Shown: positions 1 through 6,098, numbered from the stretch's first letter. The stretch: 30,210 bases of DNA from Candidatus Latescibacterota bacterium (GCA_022821935.1 JAJECR010000098.1:1-30210); one strand, 5' to 3'. Translations and numbers: made by a program. Notes: generated by a model from the sequence alone, not told the origin.

Positions 1-164
1 CATATATAGAACACATTAAGGACATTGTCAAACTTTTTTTGAGAAAACGCTGGTATTAAGGATTTTGGTCGATTTGTCGGAGGGTAATAGAAGCTTGATT
101 TGAACGACAAGCGATCTATCTTCTGGTCCGGAAGCAACACATGCCGCCGAGCGCAACAGAACGT

Positions 165-223
165 CGCCTACCGGTAGTGTATCAGTTTGAAAACATTTAA
201 CTAAACGCTTGACGCTTCATGCA
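165..223 (+). repeat. Left end of element: target duplication plus terminal and subterminal inverted repeat
   Basis: The 8-bp flank CGCCTACC (165-172) is followed directly by the 18-bp terminal repeat (173-190), a 9-bp block TTAACTAAA (197-205) and the block ACGCTTGACGCTTCATGCA (205-223). All reappear inverted at the right end. The pairing stops exactly at 173, since base 172 does not match its counterpart, which fixes the element boundary. Confidence 0.82.
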
Positions 224-236
224 CCACCCCTATGTT
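209..236 (+). promoter_or_regulatory. Sigma-70-like promoter for the tRNA-like pair
   Basis: TTGACG (209-214) and TATGTT (231-236) are separated by 16 bases and would start transcription near 243, just before the tRNA-like gene at 247. The -35 box lies in the subterminal repeat. The matching block at the right end has CTAACG instead, so that copy is a poorer promoter. Confidence 0.5.
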
Positions 237-246
237 TTTGAAAGGT

Positions 247-319
247 GTTCTCTTAGTTTAATGGAAAAAGCAGCACTGCGTCGAAGTGAATGATCCCGGT
301 TCGAGTCCAGGAGAGAACA
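247..319 (+). tRNA. tRNA-like gene, anticodon loop reads GTC (Asp-like), lacks U33
   Basis: Seen: a cloverleaf with acceptor GTTCTCT (247-253) paired to AGAGAAC (312-318), a D arm with GG in the loop, anticodon stem 273-277/285-289 with one outer mismatch, and a T arm with loop TTCGAGT (300-306) and one stem mismatch. The seven-base anticodon loop is GCGTCGA (278-284), so positions 34-36 read GTC (Asp). Position 33, almost always U, is C, and position 32 is a purine. The acceptor helix continues outward for 8 more pairs, giving a 15-bp stem (239-253/312-326) that an ordinary tRNA does not have. No CCA is encoded after the discriminator A319. It could be a degenerate tRNA, a tRNA mimic or a structural RNA. 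Confidence 0.55.
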
Positions 320-334
320 CCTTTCATAATTAAA

Positions 335-407
335 GCCTCCGTAGCCAAGTGGTTAAGGCGTTTTCCCAGCAAGGAAATGACTGTGGGTTCAAGTCCCACC
401 GGAGGCT
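335..407 (+). tRNA. tRNA-like gene, anticodon loop reads AGC, lacks U33
   Basis: Seen: a full cloverleaf with perfect acceptor GCCTCCG/CGGAGGC (335-341/400-406), a GCC/GGC D stem with GG in the loop, anticodon stem 361-365/373-377, and a perfect T arm GTGGG/CCCAC with loop TTCAAGT. The loop CCAGCAA (366-372) puts AGC at positions 34-36, formally Ala, with C instead of U at position 33. Unmodified A34 Ala tRNAs are unusual in bacteria. No CCA is encoded. The gene lies 15 bases after the preceding tRNA-like gene, so one transcript from the promoter at 209-236 is likely. Helices are better preserved than in its two partners, so this is the copy most likely to fold as a tRNA. Confidence 0.7.
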
Positions 408-419
408 CGGACCATTACG

Positions 420-698
420 TTAAAGCAAAGAGCTTAAAACTATACGGCCTATAAACACGGTCAAGATAAGCCATAATATCAGATTTATTTCATACTCAAG
501 CGTAACCATGAAAAGATACATATGAAGTAGCATCTTGTCCTGTTCCACAGACCCGTCTTCGTTGGTTATCTCATTAACCCTTCTATCAAGATGCTTCTCA
601 TAATGCGCCTTTACTCTCTTTCGTAGATATTTCAAACCTCCAAATACTGTTGTAGCTATTACAATCAAACTGGCTATAGCCGTTATTAACTCCATAAT
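420..698 (-). CDS. Small membrane protein, unknown
   Basis: About 92 residues. A hydrophobic segment near the N-terminus (about residues 4-23) and another at the C-terminus (about 72-90) flank a charged middle that starts with the basic stretch KYLRKRVKAHYEKHLDRR. A helical hairpin with both ends in the membrane is the natural reading. Two in-frame ATGs lie 6 bases apart (704-701 side and 698). AAGGA is correctly spaced only for the inner one, so I place the start at 698. The gene is convergent with the two tRNA-like genes and lies inside the IS1-type element, so it is probably a passenger. I recognise no family. Small proteins of this shape include holin-like and toxin-like peptides, but nothing here proves such a role. 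Confidence 0.55.
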   Translation of the reverse strand: MMELITAIASLIVIATTVFGGLKYLRKRVKAHYEKHLDRRVNEITNEDGSVEQDKMLLHMYLFMVTLEYEINLILWLILTVFIGRIVLSSLL

Positions 699-738
699 CA
701 TTTCCTTAACAACTTATTCCGGTGTATATTATGTAAAC

Positions 739-815
739 CTAGTGTAGGCTTCGTGAAGCATGGTTGTTAACCCATCTTCCAACGGGCTAGGCTTCACTCC
801 CTCCCCCTACACTAG
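739..815. repeat. 10-bp perfect inverted repeat with internal hairpin
   Basis: CTAGTGTAGG (739-748) pairs with CCTACACTAG (806-815) across 57 bases. Inside sits a small hairpin, GCTTCGTGAAGC (748-759). It lies between the small membrane-protein gene and the third tRNA-like gene and may be a structured RNA or an old element end. There is no T-tract, so it does not look like an intrinsic terminator. Confidence 0.45.
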
Positions 816-823
816 ACTACCGT

Positions 824-863
824 CCCGCGTTAGCCGGAAGCGGCCAATCCGCTCCGGTGCGGG
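824..863. ncRNA. Strong three-part stem-loop, unknown RNA
   Basis: Nested pairing: CCCGC (824-828) with GCGGG (859-863), CCGG (834-837) with CCGG (854-857), and AGCGG (839-843) with CCGCT (849-853), closing a CCAAT loop. The structure is GC-rich inside an AT-rich element and lies 20 bases from the 3' end of the minus-strand tRNA-like gene. No gene is seen in this gap. A processing structure or a small RNA are both possible. Confidence 0.4.
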
Positions 864-882
864 AGCAAAACACGTCTCTAAA

Positions 883-954
883 AGCCCCGGATGGGAATTG
901 CACCCACGATCAACGAATTGCTAGTCGTCGGCGTTGCTGCTTGGCTATCGGGGC
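883..954 (-). tRNA. Degenerate tRNA-like gene with 8-base anticodon loop
   Basis: On the minus strand, acceptor GCCCCGA (954-948) pairs with CCGGGGC (890-884), with one mismatch at the last pair. The T arm GTGGG/CCCAT has loop TGCAATT. The D arm is poor: only about two pairs, and the usual GG in the loop is missing. The anticodon stem CGACGA/TCGTTG is six pairs long and leaves an 8-base loop CTAGCAAT. Counting from the 5' side, U33 is present and positions 34-36 read AGC, as in the tRNA-like gene at 335-407. Eight-base loops are known in frameshift-suppressor tRNAs, but decay is the simpler explanation. The 5' end lies one base from the stop codon of a transposase 3' remnant. Confidence 0.5.
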
Positions 955-955
955 A

Positions 956-1006
956 TTAAGCCGCCAACCTAAGTTCCTCAATAACATCCTCAAAGTCCCG
1001 TACCAC
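956..1006 (-). pseudogene. Remnant of a second transposase 3' end
   Basis: Bases 957-995 are identical over 39 bp to 1144-1182, the 3' end of the transposase reading frame, and end at an in-frame TAA (958-956) instead of TAG. The encoded tail matches the transposase C-terminus FEDVIEELRLAA. Upstream of 996 the similarity fades. The copy abuts the third tRNA-like gene. It is either a partial duplication or the trace of an earlier related element into which the present transposase was placed. Confidence 0.65.
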
Positions 1007-1142
1007 ACGCGGTACGTACAGATTCAAAACACGATGTCAAGATACGGGAAATTCTGCGAACAATCTCGACAGGAGTACAGCCTGCACAAATAAGTCCGGC
1101 ACTCCAAAAACCGATAAGAAAATATTCCAAAACGTCCCCCTT

Positions 1143-1879
1143 CTAAGCCGCCAACCTAAGTTCCTCAATAACATCCTCAAAGCCCAAATCCCTCAATCCC
1201 GCCGCTTCACTTGGAGTACATCCAAGCGTCTCGTGCTTGCGCATGAAACTATAATAGAGAAAGTACAGGTCAAGGCTTAGTTTCAAGATCTTGATCTTCT
1301 TGCTGAAGGCATTAGTCCTTCGCGTGTACCTTCTGTTTCCCATACGCAGGTTCAGATTCTGGCGTTCCATATGAGACGTTACGTAATCGCTTCCCACCCC
1401 CTTTATGCGCTGACACAATAAGGTACGTTTCCAAACACCTGTCTAATGGCTTCGGGATAAGCTCTAAGACCATCTGAGACGATACGGTCAAACGACTTTA
1501 AACGGCTCATAAGATCGCGCATGAACAGCAGCGCGGTATCTAGCGTCCTGTCTCCCACCACGTAGGAATAGATCAATTTCGTATCCCGGTCTATCGCCGT
1601 CCACGTCCACACATCGCCAGCCTCTCTCGGACTGCCTTCAAACAGGTTGGCTTCTTTCGTGTGGCAAAAGCTCCAAATTTCATCTACCTGTATCTCGTTT
1701 GCTTCCATGTTCCAGACGTATATGTCGTGAAGGTCCGCGCATACTCCCCCAGCGTCCACGGCTAGCTTCATAACCGTAGTCGGCGAAGTACCCGTAATAC
1801 GAGCGGTTGCGCGTATCGACTGGCCTTCAACAAGCATATTAAGAGTAATTTTTCTTCTGTCTGGCGGAAGCATATTCAT
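1143..1879 (-). pseudogene. IS1-family DDE transposase, split by frameshift and internal deletion
   Basis: Two overlapping minus-strand frames together make an IS1-type transposase of the group whose proteins start with an MN-L motif. Frame 1 (1879-1403) has a helix-turn-helix with SIRATARITG at about residues 21-30, then VDEIWSF with the first catalytic Asp (residue 66) and VSDGLRAYPEAI with the second (residue 136). It ends at TAA after residue 158. Frame 2 (to 1143) supplies TSHMERQNLNLRMGNRR with the catalytic Glu and the family's C-terminus. The stretch that normally separates the second Asp from the ERQN motif is much shorter than in relatives, and the frames differ, so I read a deletion plus frameshift. 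All three catalytic residues survive, but in two frames, so it is probably inactive unless ribosomal frameshifting occurs. Confidence 0.82.
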
Positions 1880-1896
1880 GAATTTTTCTCCTTGTT

Positions 1897-1998
1897 TTAG
1901 GTGAAGGAAGGGACCCGCTTTATCTGCCCCGTTGCGATACGTCCTATGTGGACAGCGAGACCCACAACATTTTTTGGCTTTTTACGTTTTAACCCCAT
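1897..1998 (-). other. Short ORF ahead of the transposase, possible broken zinc-finger leader
   Basis: A 33-codon frame starts at ATG 1998 and stops at 1897, just before the transposase start. Slipping back one base at the A6 run (plus-strand T6 at 1970-1975) would join its first residues to a frame encoding CCGSRCPHRTYRNG, which continues without a stop into the transposase. That looks like a worn cysteine motif of the kind found at the N-terminus of many IS1-type transposases. It could be programmed -1 slippage or a one-base deletion. Confidence 0.35.
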
Positions 1999-2175
1999 AA
2001 GAACCCCCATATATTGTGATGTTTACTATAAATGTTGTATATTGCTAATGTCGAGTTTAGAAGACAAATATCAGCCCTTCTTCTCTCGATAGCGGGAGAG
2101 GAAATTAGCGAAGGAAGCTGGAAACCGGCCATTTTCAGTGTGTCCTTCGTTCAATCTCCTCGCCCCTTTGCTTTG

Positions 2176-2259
2176 TGGGGGTTTCCTGACTACCAACCTG
2201 TAAACGGTGAGATAAGCAGGATGGTACGAGACTTAAAACGTCCTCCGTGGAAACCCCCA
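2176..2259. repeat. Nested inverted repeats, structured RNA candidate
   Basis: TGGGGGTTTCC (2176-2186) pairs with GGAAACCCCCA (2249-2259). Inside, TACCAACCTG (2191-2200) pairs with CAGGATGGTA (2217-2226) with one mismatch. The stretch from 2000 to 2280 holds no gene I can support, and this two-stem structure is its main feature. It is too far from the ends to be part of the terminal repeats. Confidence 0.45.
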
Positions 2260-2280
2260 TTAACATGAACAGAAGCATGA

Positions 2281-2353
2281 TGCATAAAGCGTTAGGCGTT
2301 AGGCATTACTCTCTCCTTTAGTTAACTTCAAACTGATACACTACCCGCCTGCC
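2281..2353 (-). repeat. Right end of element: subterminal and terminal inverted repeat plus target duplication
   Basis: Read inward on the minus strand, this end repeats the left end: 18 of 18 bases at 2345-2328, TTAACTAAA at 2325-2317, and ACGCCTAACGCTTTATGCA at 2299-2281 (16 of 19). An extra tandem GCGTTAG unit (2289-2304) lengthens the spacing relative to the left end. The flank CGCCTGCC (2346-2353) matches the left flank in 7 of 8 bases. Confidence 0.82.
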
Positions 2354-2451
2354 GCCGGGGCCAAAAGAATATCGCATGCCTCTGGGTTCAGTAAGACACC
2401 GAATCCCATTCCGAGATCATATAAGCCATCCCAATCAATCCTGACTCATCC

Positions 2452-3783
2452 ATGGTAGATTCCAATTCTGAAGTCCCACAACAGGGTACAAAGGTTTCCA
2501 TCGGCACCTGGAACATGGACCATTGGAAGCGGACTGTGCAGCAACGAATGGACGCCTGGGAGTACCTTGGTTCGAAGGCCGGCGCGGATATCATGCTTCT
2601 CCAGGAAAGCGGAGTGCCGGCGGGCATATCGCGATCGCGATACGTGCACAGAGAACTCGCCGGTAGCCGGCCGTGGGGGTCGGCGGTCGTGGCGTGCTCC
2701 GACGCCGCAGACCTGGAACTGAAGGAAATCGACGCGGTACGCACAAGGTATGGTTCCACACGATTCAGCATGCTTGGTTCCACCCCGGGCGCCGTGATCG
2801 TTGCCCGGGCAGACGTTCCGGGCATAGGACCCATCACGTGTATCAGCGTGTACGGCGTCATAAACGTCTACGCGCAAACGACAATGTACCGCATTGTGGC
2901 CGACCTGATTCCCCTCTTCGATTCGAGCGATGGCGAACGGGTTGTCCTCGGTGGAGACTTCAACGTTACGGACGCAATACGCAGGGACTCGGTTGAACTT
3001 CCCAGATACCGGGCCATTCTGAACGCGGTCGAGTCGCTCGGGCTGGTGAATCTTGCCAGGGTCGCTCATGAACGGCCCGATCCCATTCCCGACTGCCCAT
3101 GCGGGGAGAAGCACTGTTACCACCTGCATACCTATAACTGGGGAGGCAATCAGGGGACACAGCTCGATTGGCTGTACGCAACCCCGGATCTGGCGAAGCA
3201 CTGCACAGGAATCCGGCTTGATCACGAGGTATTTGGCAAGCTGAGTGACCATGCCCCGATCGTGGCGGACTTCAATGTGGTTTCAGAAGCACCCCTTCGC
3301 ATCGTCGATCCGGAGTCCTTCGTCAAGGAATTAGGTGCGCGTTCCGGACCGGAATGCGCCCGGACTGCCGATGAGTTGATCGCCTGGGCGCTTCGAAAAC
3401 ACGAGTCTCTGCCTCGTGGTCAACGCAGGATGCCAGCCTACGATCGGTTTTATTTTTCTACAGACGTGAAAGACCCGCAGATGTGGTTCCAACTCGATCT
3501 GAACTATCCAGACGACGTACAGTGGACGTTCAGCTTCACAACCAGCGGTACCGTACGAATACAGTTTCGGTATATGCAAGAACCGTTTGATCTAATGGAA
3601 GCGCGCGAAAGGATCTGGAGCGAGATCAACCAGATACCGGGCGTAGATCTTGACCGGCGTCTCACAGGTCTTCCATCGATCCCGATTCAATGCCTGGCGA
3701 ACCCGGAAACCCGCACAAGATTCGAACGCGTTTTTTCGGATATGATCGAAGAAACGATACGCGCAAGGTTGAACTTGGAGTAG
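2452..3783 (+). CDS. Endonuclease/exonuclease/phosphatase family protein with C-terminal extension
   Basis: 443 residues. Residues about 14-275 form an EEP fold: GTWNM (Asn21), LLQES (Glu52), GGDFN (Asp169, Asn171), QLDWLY (Asp239) and LSDHAP (Asp266, His267). These are the metal-binding and catalytic positions of DNase I-like hydrolases. A cysteine/histidine cluster CPCGEKHCYHLH (215-226) precedes the Asp239 motif and could bind a metal. Residues about 280-443 form a separate C-terminal region rich in aromatic residues and acidic patches that I do not recognise. No clear Shine-Dalgarno site precedes ATG 2452. No signal peptide is seen, so a cytoplasmic nuclease or phosphoesterase is likely; the substrate is unknown. 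The gene begins about 100 bases outside the IS1-type element. Confidence 0.8.
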   Translation: MVDSNSEVPQQGTKVSIGTWNMDHWKRTVQQRMDAWEYLGSKAGADIMLLQESGVPAGISRSRYVHRELAGSRPWGSAVVACSDAADLELKEIDAVRTRYGSTRFSMLGSTPGAVIVARADVPGIGPITCISVYGVINVYAQTTMYRIVADLIPLFDSSDGERVVLGGDFNVTDAIRRDSVELPRYRAILNAVESLGLVNLARVAHERPDPIPDCPCGEKHCYHLHTYNWGGNQGTQLDWLYATPDLAKHCTGIRLDHEVFGKLSDHAPIVADFNVVSEAPLRIVDPESFVKELGARSGPECARTADELIAWALRKHESLPRGQRRMPAYDRFYFSTDVKDPQMWFQLDLNYPDDVQWTFSFTTSGTVRIQFRYMQEPFDLMEARERIWSEINQIPGVDLDRRLTGLPSIPIQCLANPETRTRFERVFSDMIEETIRARLNLE

Positions 3784-3809
3784 CATCGGAAATAGACTGC
3801 CTGAATTCG

Positions 3810-3838
3810 TTGACATCAAACCGTTCAATGCGTATATC
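3810..3838 (+). promoter_or_regulatory. Sigma-70 promoter upstream of tRNA-Arg
   Basis: TTGACA (3810-3815), 17-base spacer, TATATC (3833-3838). Transcription would start near 3845, giving an 84-base leader before the tRNA. The leader contains the 9-bp repeats at 3871-3897. Confidence 0.6.
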
Positions 3839-3870
3839 GGATTCTGCTCGTCGTGGGTATGGGAATCGGG

Positions 3871-3897
3871 CTGTCCGGGCTGTCCGCGCTGTCCGCG
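3871..3897 (+). repeat. Three 9-bp tandem repeats
   Basis: CTGTCCGGG, CTGTCCGCG and CTGTCCGCG in direct succession, between the EEP gene and tRNA-Arg. One of many small tandem repeats in this window. Confidence 0.8.
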
Positions 3898-3928
3898 CAC
3901 TGTTTGCGCCGGTTCCCGGTTCCCCTGT

Positions 3929-4002
3929 GCGTCCGTAGCTCAGCTGGATAGAGCAACTGACTTCGGATCAGTAGGTCGGGGGTTCGAATCCCTCCGGGCG
4001 TA
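3929..4002 (+). tRNA. tRNA-Arg (anticodon TCG)
   Basis: A canonical cloverleaf: acceptor GCGTCCG (3929-3935) with CGGGCGT (3995-4001, including two G-U pairs), D arm GCTC/GAGC, anticodon stem ACTGA/TCAGT with loop CTTCGGA (anticodon TCG at 3963-3965, U33 present), and T arm GGGGG/CCCTC with loop TTCGAAT. Discriminator A4002; CCA is not encoded. Its normal loop contrasts with the three tRNA-like genes in the IS1-type element. Confidence 0.95.
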
Positions 4003-4029
4003 TTTACTTCATCGACATCCCCATCTGTC

Positions 4030-4071
4030 GCATCGATACCAGGGCATCGATTCCGAGGCATCGATTGCCGG
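4030..4071 (+). repeat. Three 14-bp direct repeats ahead of the catabolic cluster
   Basis: GCATCGAT occurs at 4030-4037, 4044-4051 and 4058-4065, exactly 14 bp apart, each followed by a similar 6-bp tail. Each core contains the palindrome ATCGAT. The array ends just before the ribosome-binding site (GGAAGGAA, 4071-4078) of the first cluster gene. It could be an operator array or a neutral repeat. Confidence 0.7.
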
Positions 4072-4083
4072 GAAGGAACGTCT

Positions 4084-5169
4084 ATGGACCGCATCAGGAT
4101 CGGCGTGATCGGCTGCGGTGCGATCGCCCAGATCCAGCATCTGCCCCATATCGCCGAACTGCGAGACCGGTACGAGTTGGCCGGGCTCTGCGACGCGTCC
4201 GCGAAGCTGGTCGACTTCATAGGAGAAATGTACCACGTACCCGAACGCGCCCGCGTCACGCGCTACCAGGACCTCCTCGACCTCGACCTGGACGCGGTGC
4301 TGCTCTGTTTCGCCGACCCCAAGACCGATGCGGCCGTCGCCGCGCTGAACGCGGGGAAACATGTATTCATCGAGAAACCCATGTGCTTCTCGGTGCAGGA
4401 AGCGGACCGGATCATCGGGGCCGCCGAGGCCTCGGGCAAGACGTTGATGGTCGGGTACATGAAACAGCACGACCCTGGATACCAGTTCGCACGGAACGAA
4501 GTCCTCGCCATGCCGGATATCCGCTTCATCCAGGCCAACCACCTCCATTGCGGCAACGACCGCCACCTGAGTGAATTCACGCTGTATGCCTTCGACGATA
4601 TCCCGGGCGAGGTGAAGGAGCGCTCGGCCCATCAGCGGGAACAGGCCATCCGGGATGCCATCGGCGACGCGCCGGAGGCCGCGCGCCGCATCTTCTTCTC
4701 CCTTTCGGGCAGCATGATCCACGATATCAGCAGCCTGCGGGGGATGTTCGGACCTCCGGAACGGGTGGTCAGCGCCGAAGTCTGGCGCGGCGGATCGAGC
4801 GTGACGACGGTGCTGGCCTATGCAAACGACGCGCGCTGCGCGGCGACCTGGACCAGTCTGCCCGAACTGCACGATTTCCGGGAGACCCTGGAGGTTTTCG
4901 GCGCGGGGCGGCGCGTGGGCATCCGATTCCCCACGGGTTTCGACCGGGGACTGCCGACGCCCGTAACGGTGCAGGGCATGGACGGCGAACAGCCCTGGAC
5001 GAAGGAACTCGTCGTCAATAAGCAGAATGCCTTCAAGCTGGAGCTGATCCATTTTCACGAATGCATCGTAAACGGCAATCAACCCATCACCGACGGATAC
5101 GGCGCCCGGCAGGACCATGCCCTGTGCCGTGATATCGTCAATGCGTATATGCGGGCCAACCCATCATGA
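4084..5169 (+). CDS. Gfo/Idh/MocA family NAD(P)-dependent oxidoreductase
   Basis: 361 residues, the usual length. The Rossmann fold opens with VIGCGAIAQ (residues 8-16) and the catalytic-site motif is EKP (97-99); the C-terminal alpha/beta domain carries the substrate pocket. These enzymes oxidise or reduce a hydroxyl or keto group on sugars and cyclitols with NAD(P). A good Shine-Dalgarno site (GGAAGGAA) precedes ATG 4084. Its stop overlaps the start of the next gene by ATGA, so the two are translationally coupled. As first gene of a run with IolD and IolE-like enzymes it probably acts on an inositol-type or sugar substrate. The exact substrate cannot be read from sequence. Confidence 0.9.
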   Translation: MDRIRIGVIGCGAIAQIQHLPHIAELRDRYELAGLCDASAKLVDFIGEMYHVPERARVTRYQDLLDLDLDAVLLCFADPKTDAAVAALNAGKHVFIEKPMCFSVQEADRIIGAAEASGKTLMVGYMKQHDPGYQFARNEVLAMPDIRFIQANHLHCGNDRHLSEFTLYAFDDIPGEVKERSAHQREQAIRDAIGDAPEAARRIFFSLSGSMIHDISSLRGMFGPPERVVSAEVWRGGSSVTTVLAYANDARCAATWTSLPELHDFRETLEVFGAGRRVGIRFPTGFDRGLPTPVTVQGMDGEQPWTKELVVNKQNAFKLELIHFHECIVNGNQPITDGYGARQDHALCRDIVNAYMRANPS

Positions 5170-6098
5170 AAATCGTCTTCTGTACCCTCACGTTGAGTGG
5201 TTATCGTTCACCCGAAGCCGCGAAGCGGGGCTATCCCCTGGCTGAAGAGCGCAAGCCCGTGTGGGACTGGCTCGTCCGGCACGGATTCGACGGGATCGAC
5301 CTGGGCGAGACCTGGTTCAACTTCTACGACGCGCCGGACGAAGCACTGGTCGAACTGGGCGAGGAGGCGCGCGGTCACGGACTCGAAATCGGCGGGCTGA
5401 CCGTGCTGCGGAAGATCATCACCTGGCCGGCCCCCGAGGAGGTCCGGGAAACGAACCGGGGGTTGCTCAGACGTGCGGTGAAAGCAGCCCAGCTCGCCGG
5501 CGCGCCGCTGGTCAACATGTCCATCTCGCCCCAGCCCTGGGAAGTAGGCGTGCGCGAACAGGACCTCCGCGGTCAGTCCGATCCGGTGGGCAGCAGCCTG
5601 AGAGCGCGGGACGAAGACTACGAAGAAGCCGCCGCCGTGTTGAAGGCGCTCGCACAGGAGGCCGAGCCGGAAGGCACCGAGCTGACGCTGGAGCTCCACC
5701 AGAACAGCATCGTGGACACCCCGGAGGGCATGCTGCGGCTCATCGATCTCGTCGGCCATCCCCTGATCAAGGCGAATCCGGACCTTGGGAATTTCTACTT
5801 CGCCTACGCGACGCCCGAGGGCGGCTGGGACGACGTGTGCCGCATGCTGGCGCCTCATACCAATTTCTGGCACGTCAAGAACATCCAGCGGATCTACTTC
5901 CAGGAAGAAGACCGCGCCCAGCACATCAACGCGCCCCTTGGCGAGGGCATGATCGACTACCGCCGGGCGCTCGGGATCATGCGGGACGGCGGGTTCGACG
6001 GGTACATCAGCATCGAGCTGGCCACGGGCGCCGATCCCTTCAACGCGATCCTGTCCGGGAAGCGGTATCTGGACGAAATGATGCGGGACGAGATCTGA
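5166..6098 (+). CDS. Sugar phosphate isomerase/epimerase family TIM barrel
   Basis: 310 residues, of the xylose-isomerase-like AP endonuclease 2 fold. The expected metal-ligand strands are visible: LTLELHQN (Glu), KANPDLGNF (Asp), FWHVKN (His) and YISIEL (Glu). The family isomerises, epimerises or dehydrates keto-sugars and inosose derivatives with a divalent metal. The start ATG overlaps the preceding stop by four bases and has no own Shine-Dalgarno site, so it depends on translation of the upstream oxidoreductase. Gfo/Idh-TIM-barrel pairs are a common catabolic arrangement. The substrate is unknown. Confidence 0.88.
   Translation: MKIVFCTLTLSGYRSPEAAKRGYPLAEERKPVWDWLVRHGFDGIDLGETWFNFYDAPDEALVELGEEARGHGLEIGGLTVLRKIITWPAPEEVRETNRGLLRRAVKAAQLAGAPLVNMSISPQPWEVGVREQDLRGQSDPVGSSLRARDEDYEEAAAVLKALAQEAEPEGTELTLELHQNSIVDTPEGMLRLIDLVGHPLIKANPDLGNFYFAYATPEGGWDDVCRMLAPHTNFWHVKNIQRIYFQEEDRAQHINAPLGEGMIDYRRALGIMRDGGFDGYISIELATGADPFNAILSGKRYLDEMMRDEI

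Larger units (their letters stand above)
173..2345. mobile_element. IS1-family-derived element carrying tRNA-like cargo
   Basis: Seen: an 18-bp perfect inverted repeat, GGTAGTGTATCAGTTTGA at 173-190 and its complement at 2328-2345, begins with GGT as IS1-family ends do. Two further inverted matches lie just inside: a 9-bp block (197-205 with 2317-2325) and a 19-bp block with 16 matches (205-223 with 2281-2299). The outside flanks are CGCCTACC (165-172) and CGCCTGCC (2346-2353), an 8-bp target duplication with one mismatch, in the size range of IS1-family duplications. The interior is AT-richer than the rest of the window and holds a split IS1-type transposase, a second transposase 3' fragment, three tRNA-like genes, a small membrane protein and several hairpins. 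Inference: an old, probably immobile insertion of a transporter-IS type element that carries passenger genes. At 2.17 kb it is well over the usual 0.8-1.3 kb for the family. Confidence 0.8.

Noticed and set aside
857..1093. Open frame of 78 codons on the plus strand over the third tRNA-like gene
   Set aside because: It runs across a tRNA-like fold and a transposase remnant on the other strand and has no recognisable product.
2176..2259. A fourth tRNA in the element
   Set aside because: The nested stems lack a T arm and an anticodon arm of tRNA type.
2446..3252. Long minus-strand frame opposite the first EEP gene
   Set aside because: The plus strand encodes a clear EEP protein with all catalytic motifs; the opposite frame is a GC-rich shadow.
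4030..4071. CRISPR array
   Set aside because: Repeats are 8-14 bp with 6-bp spacing, with no cas genes in the window.
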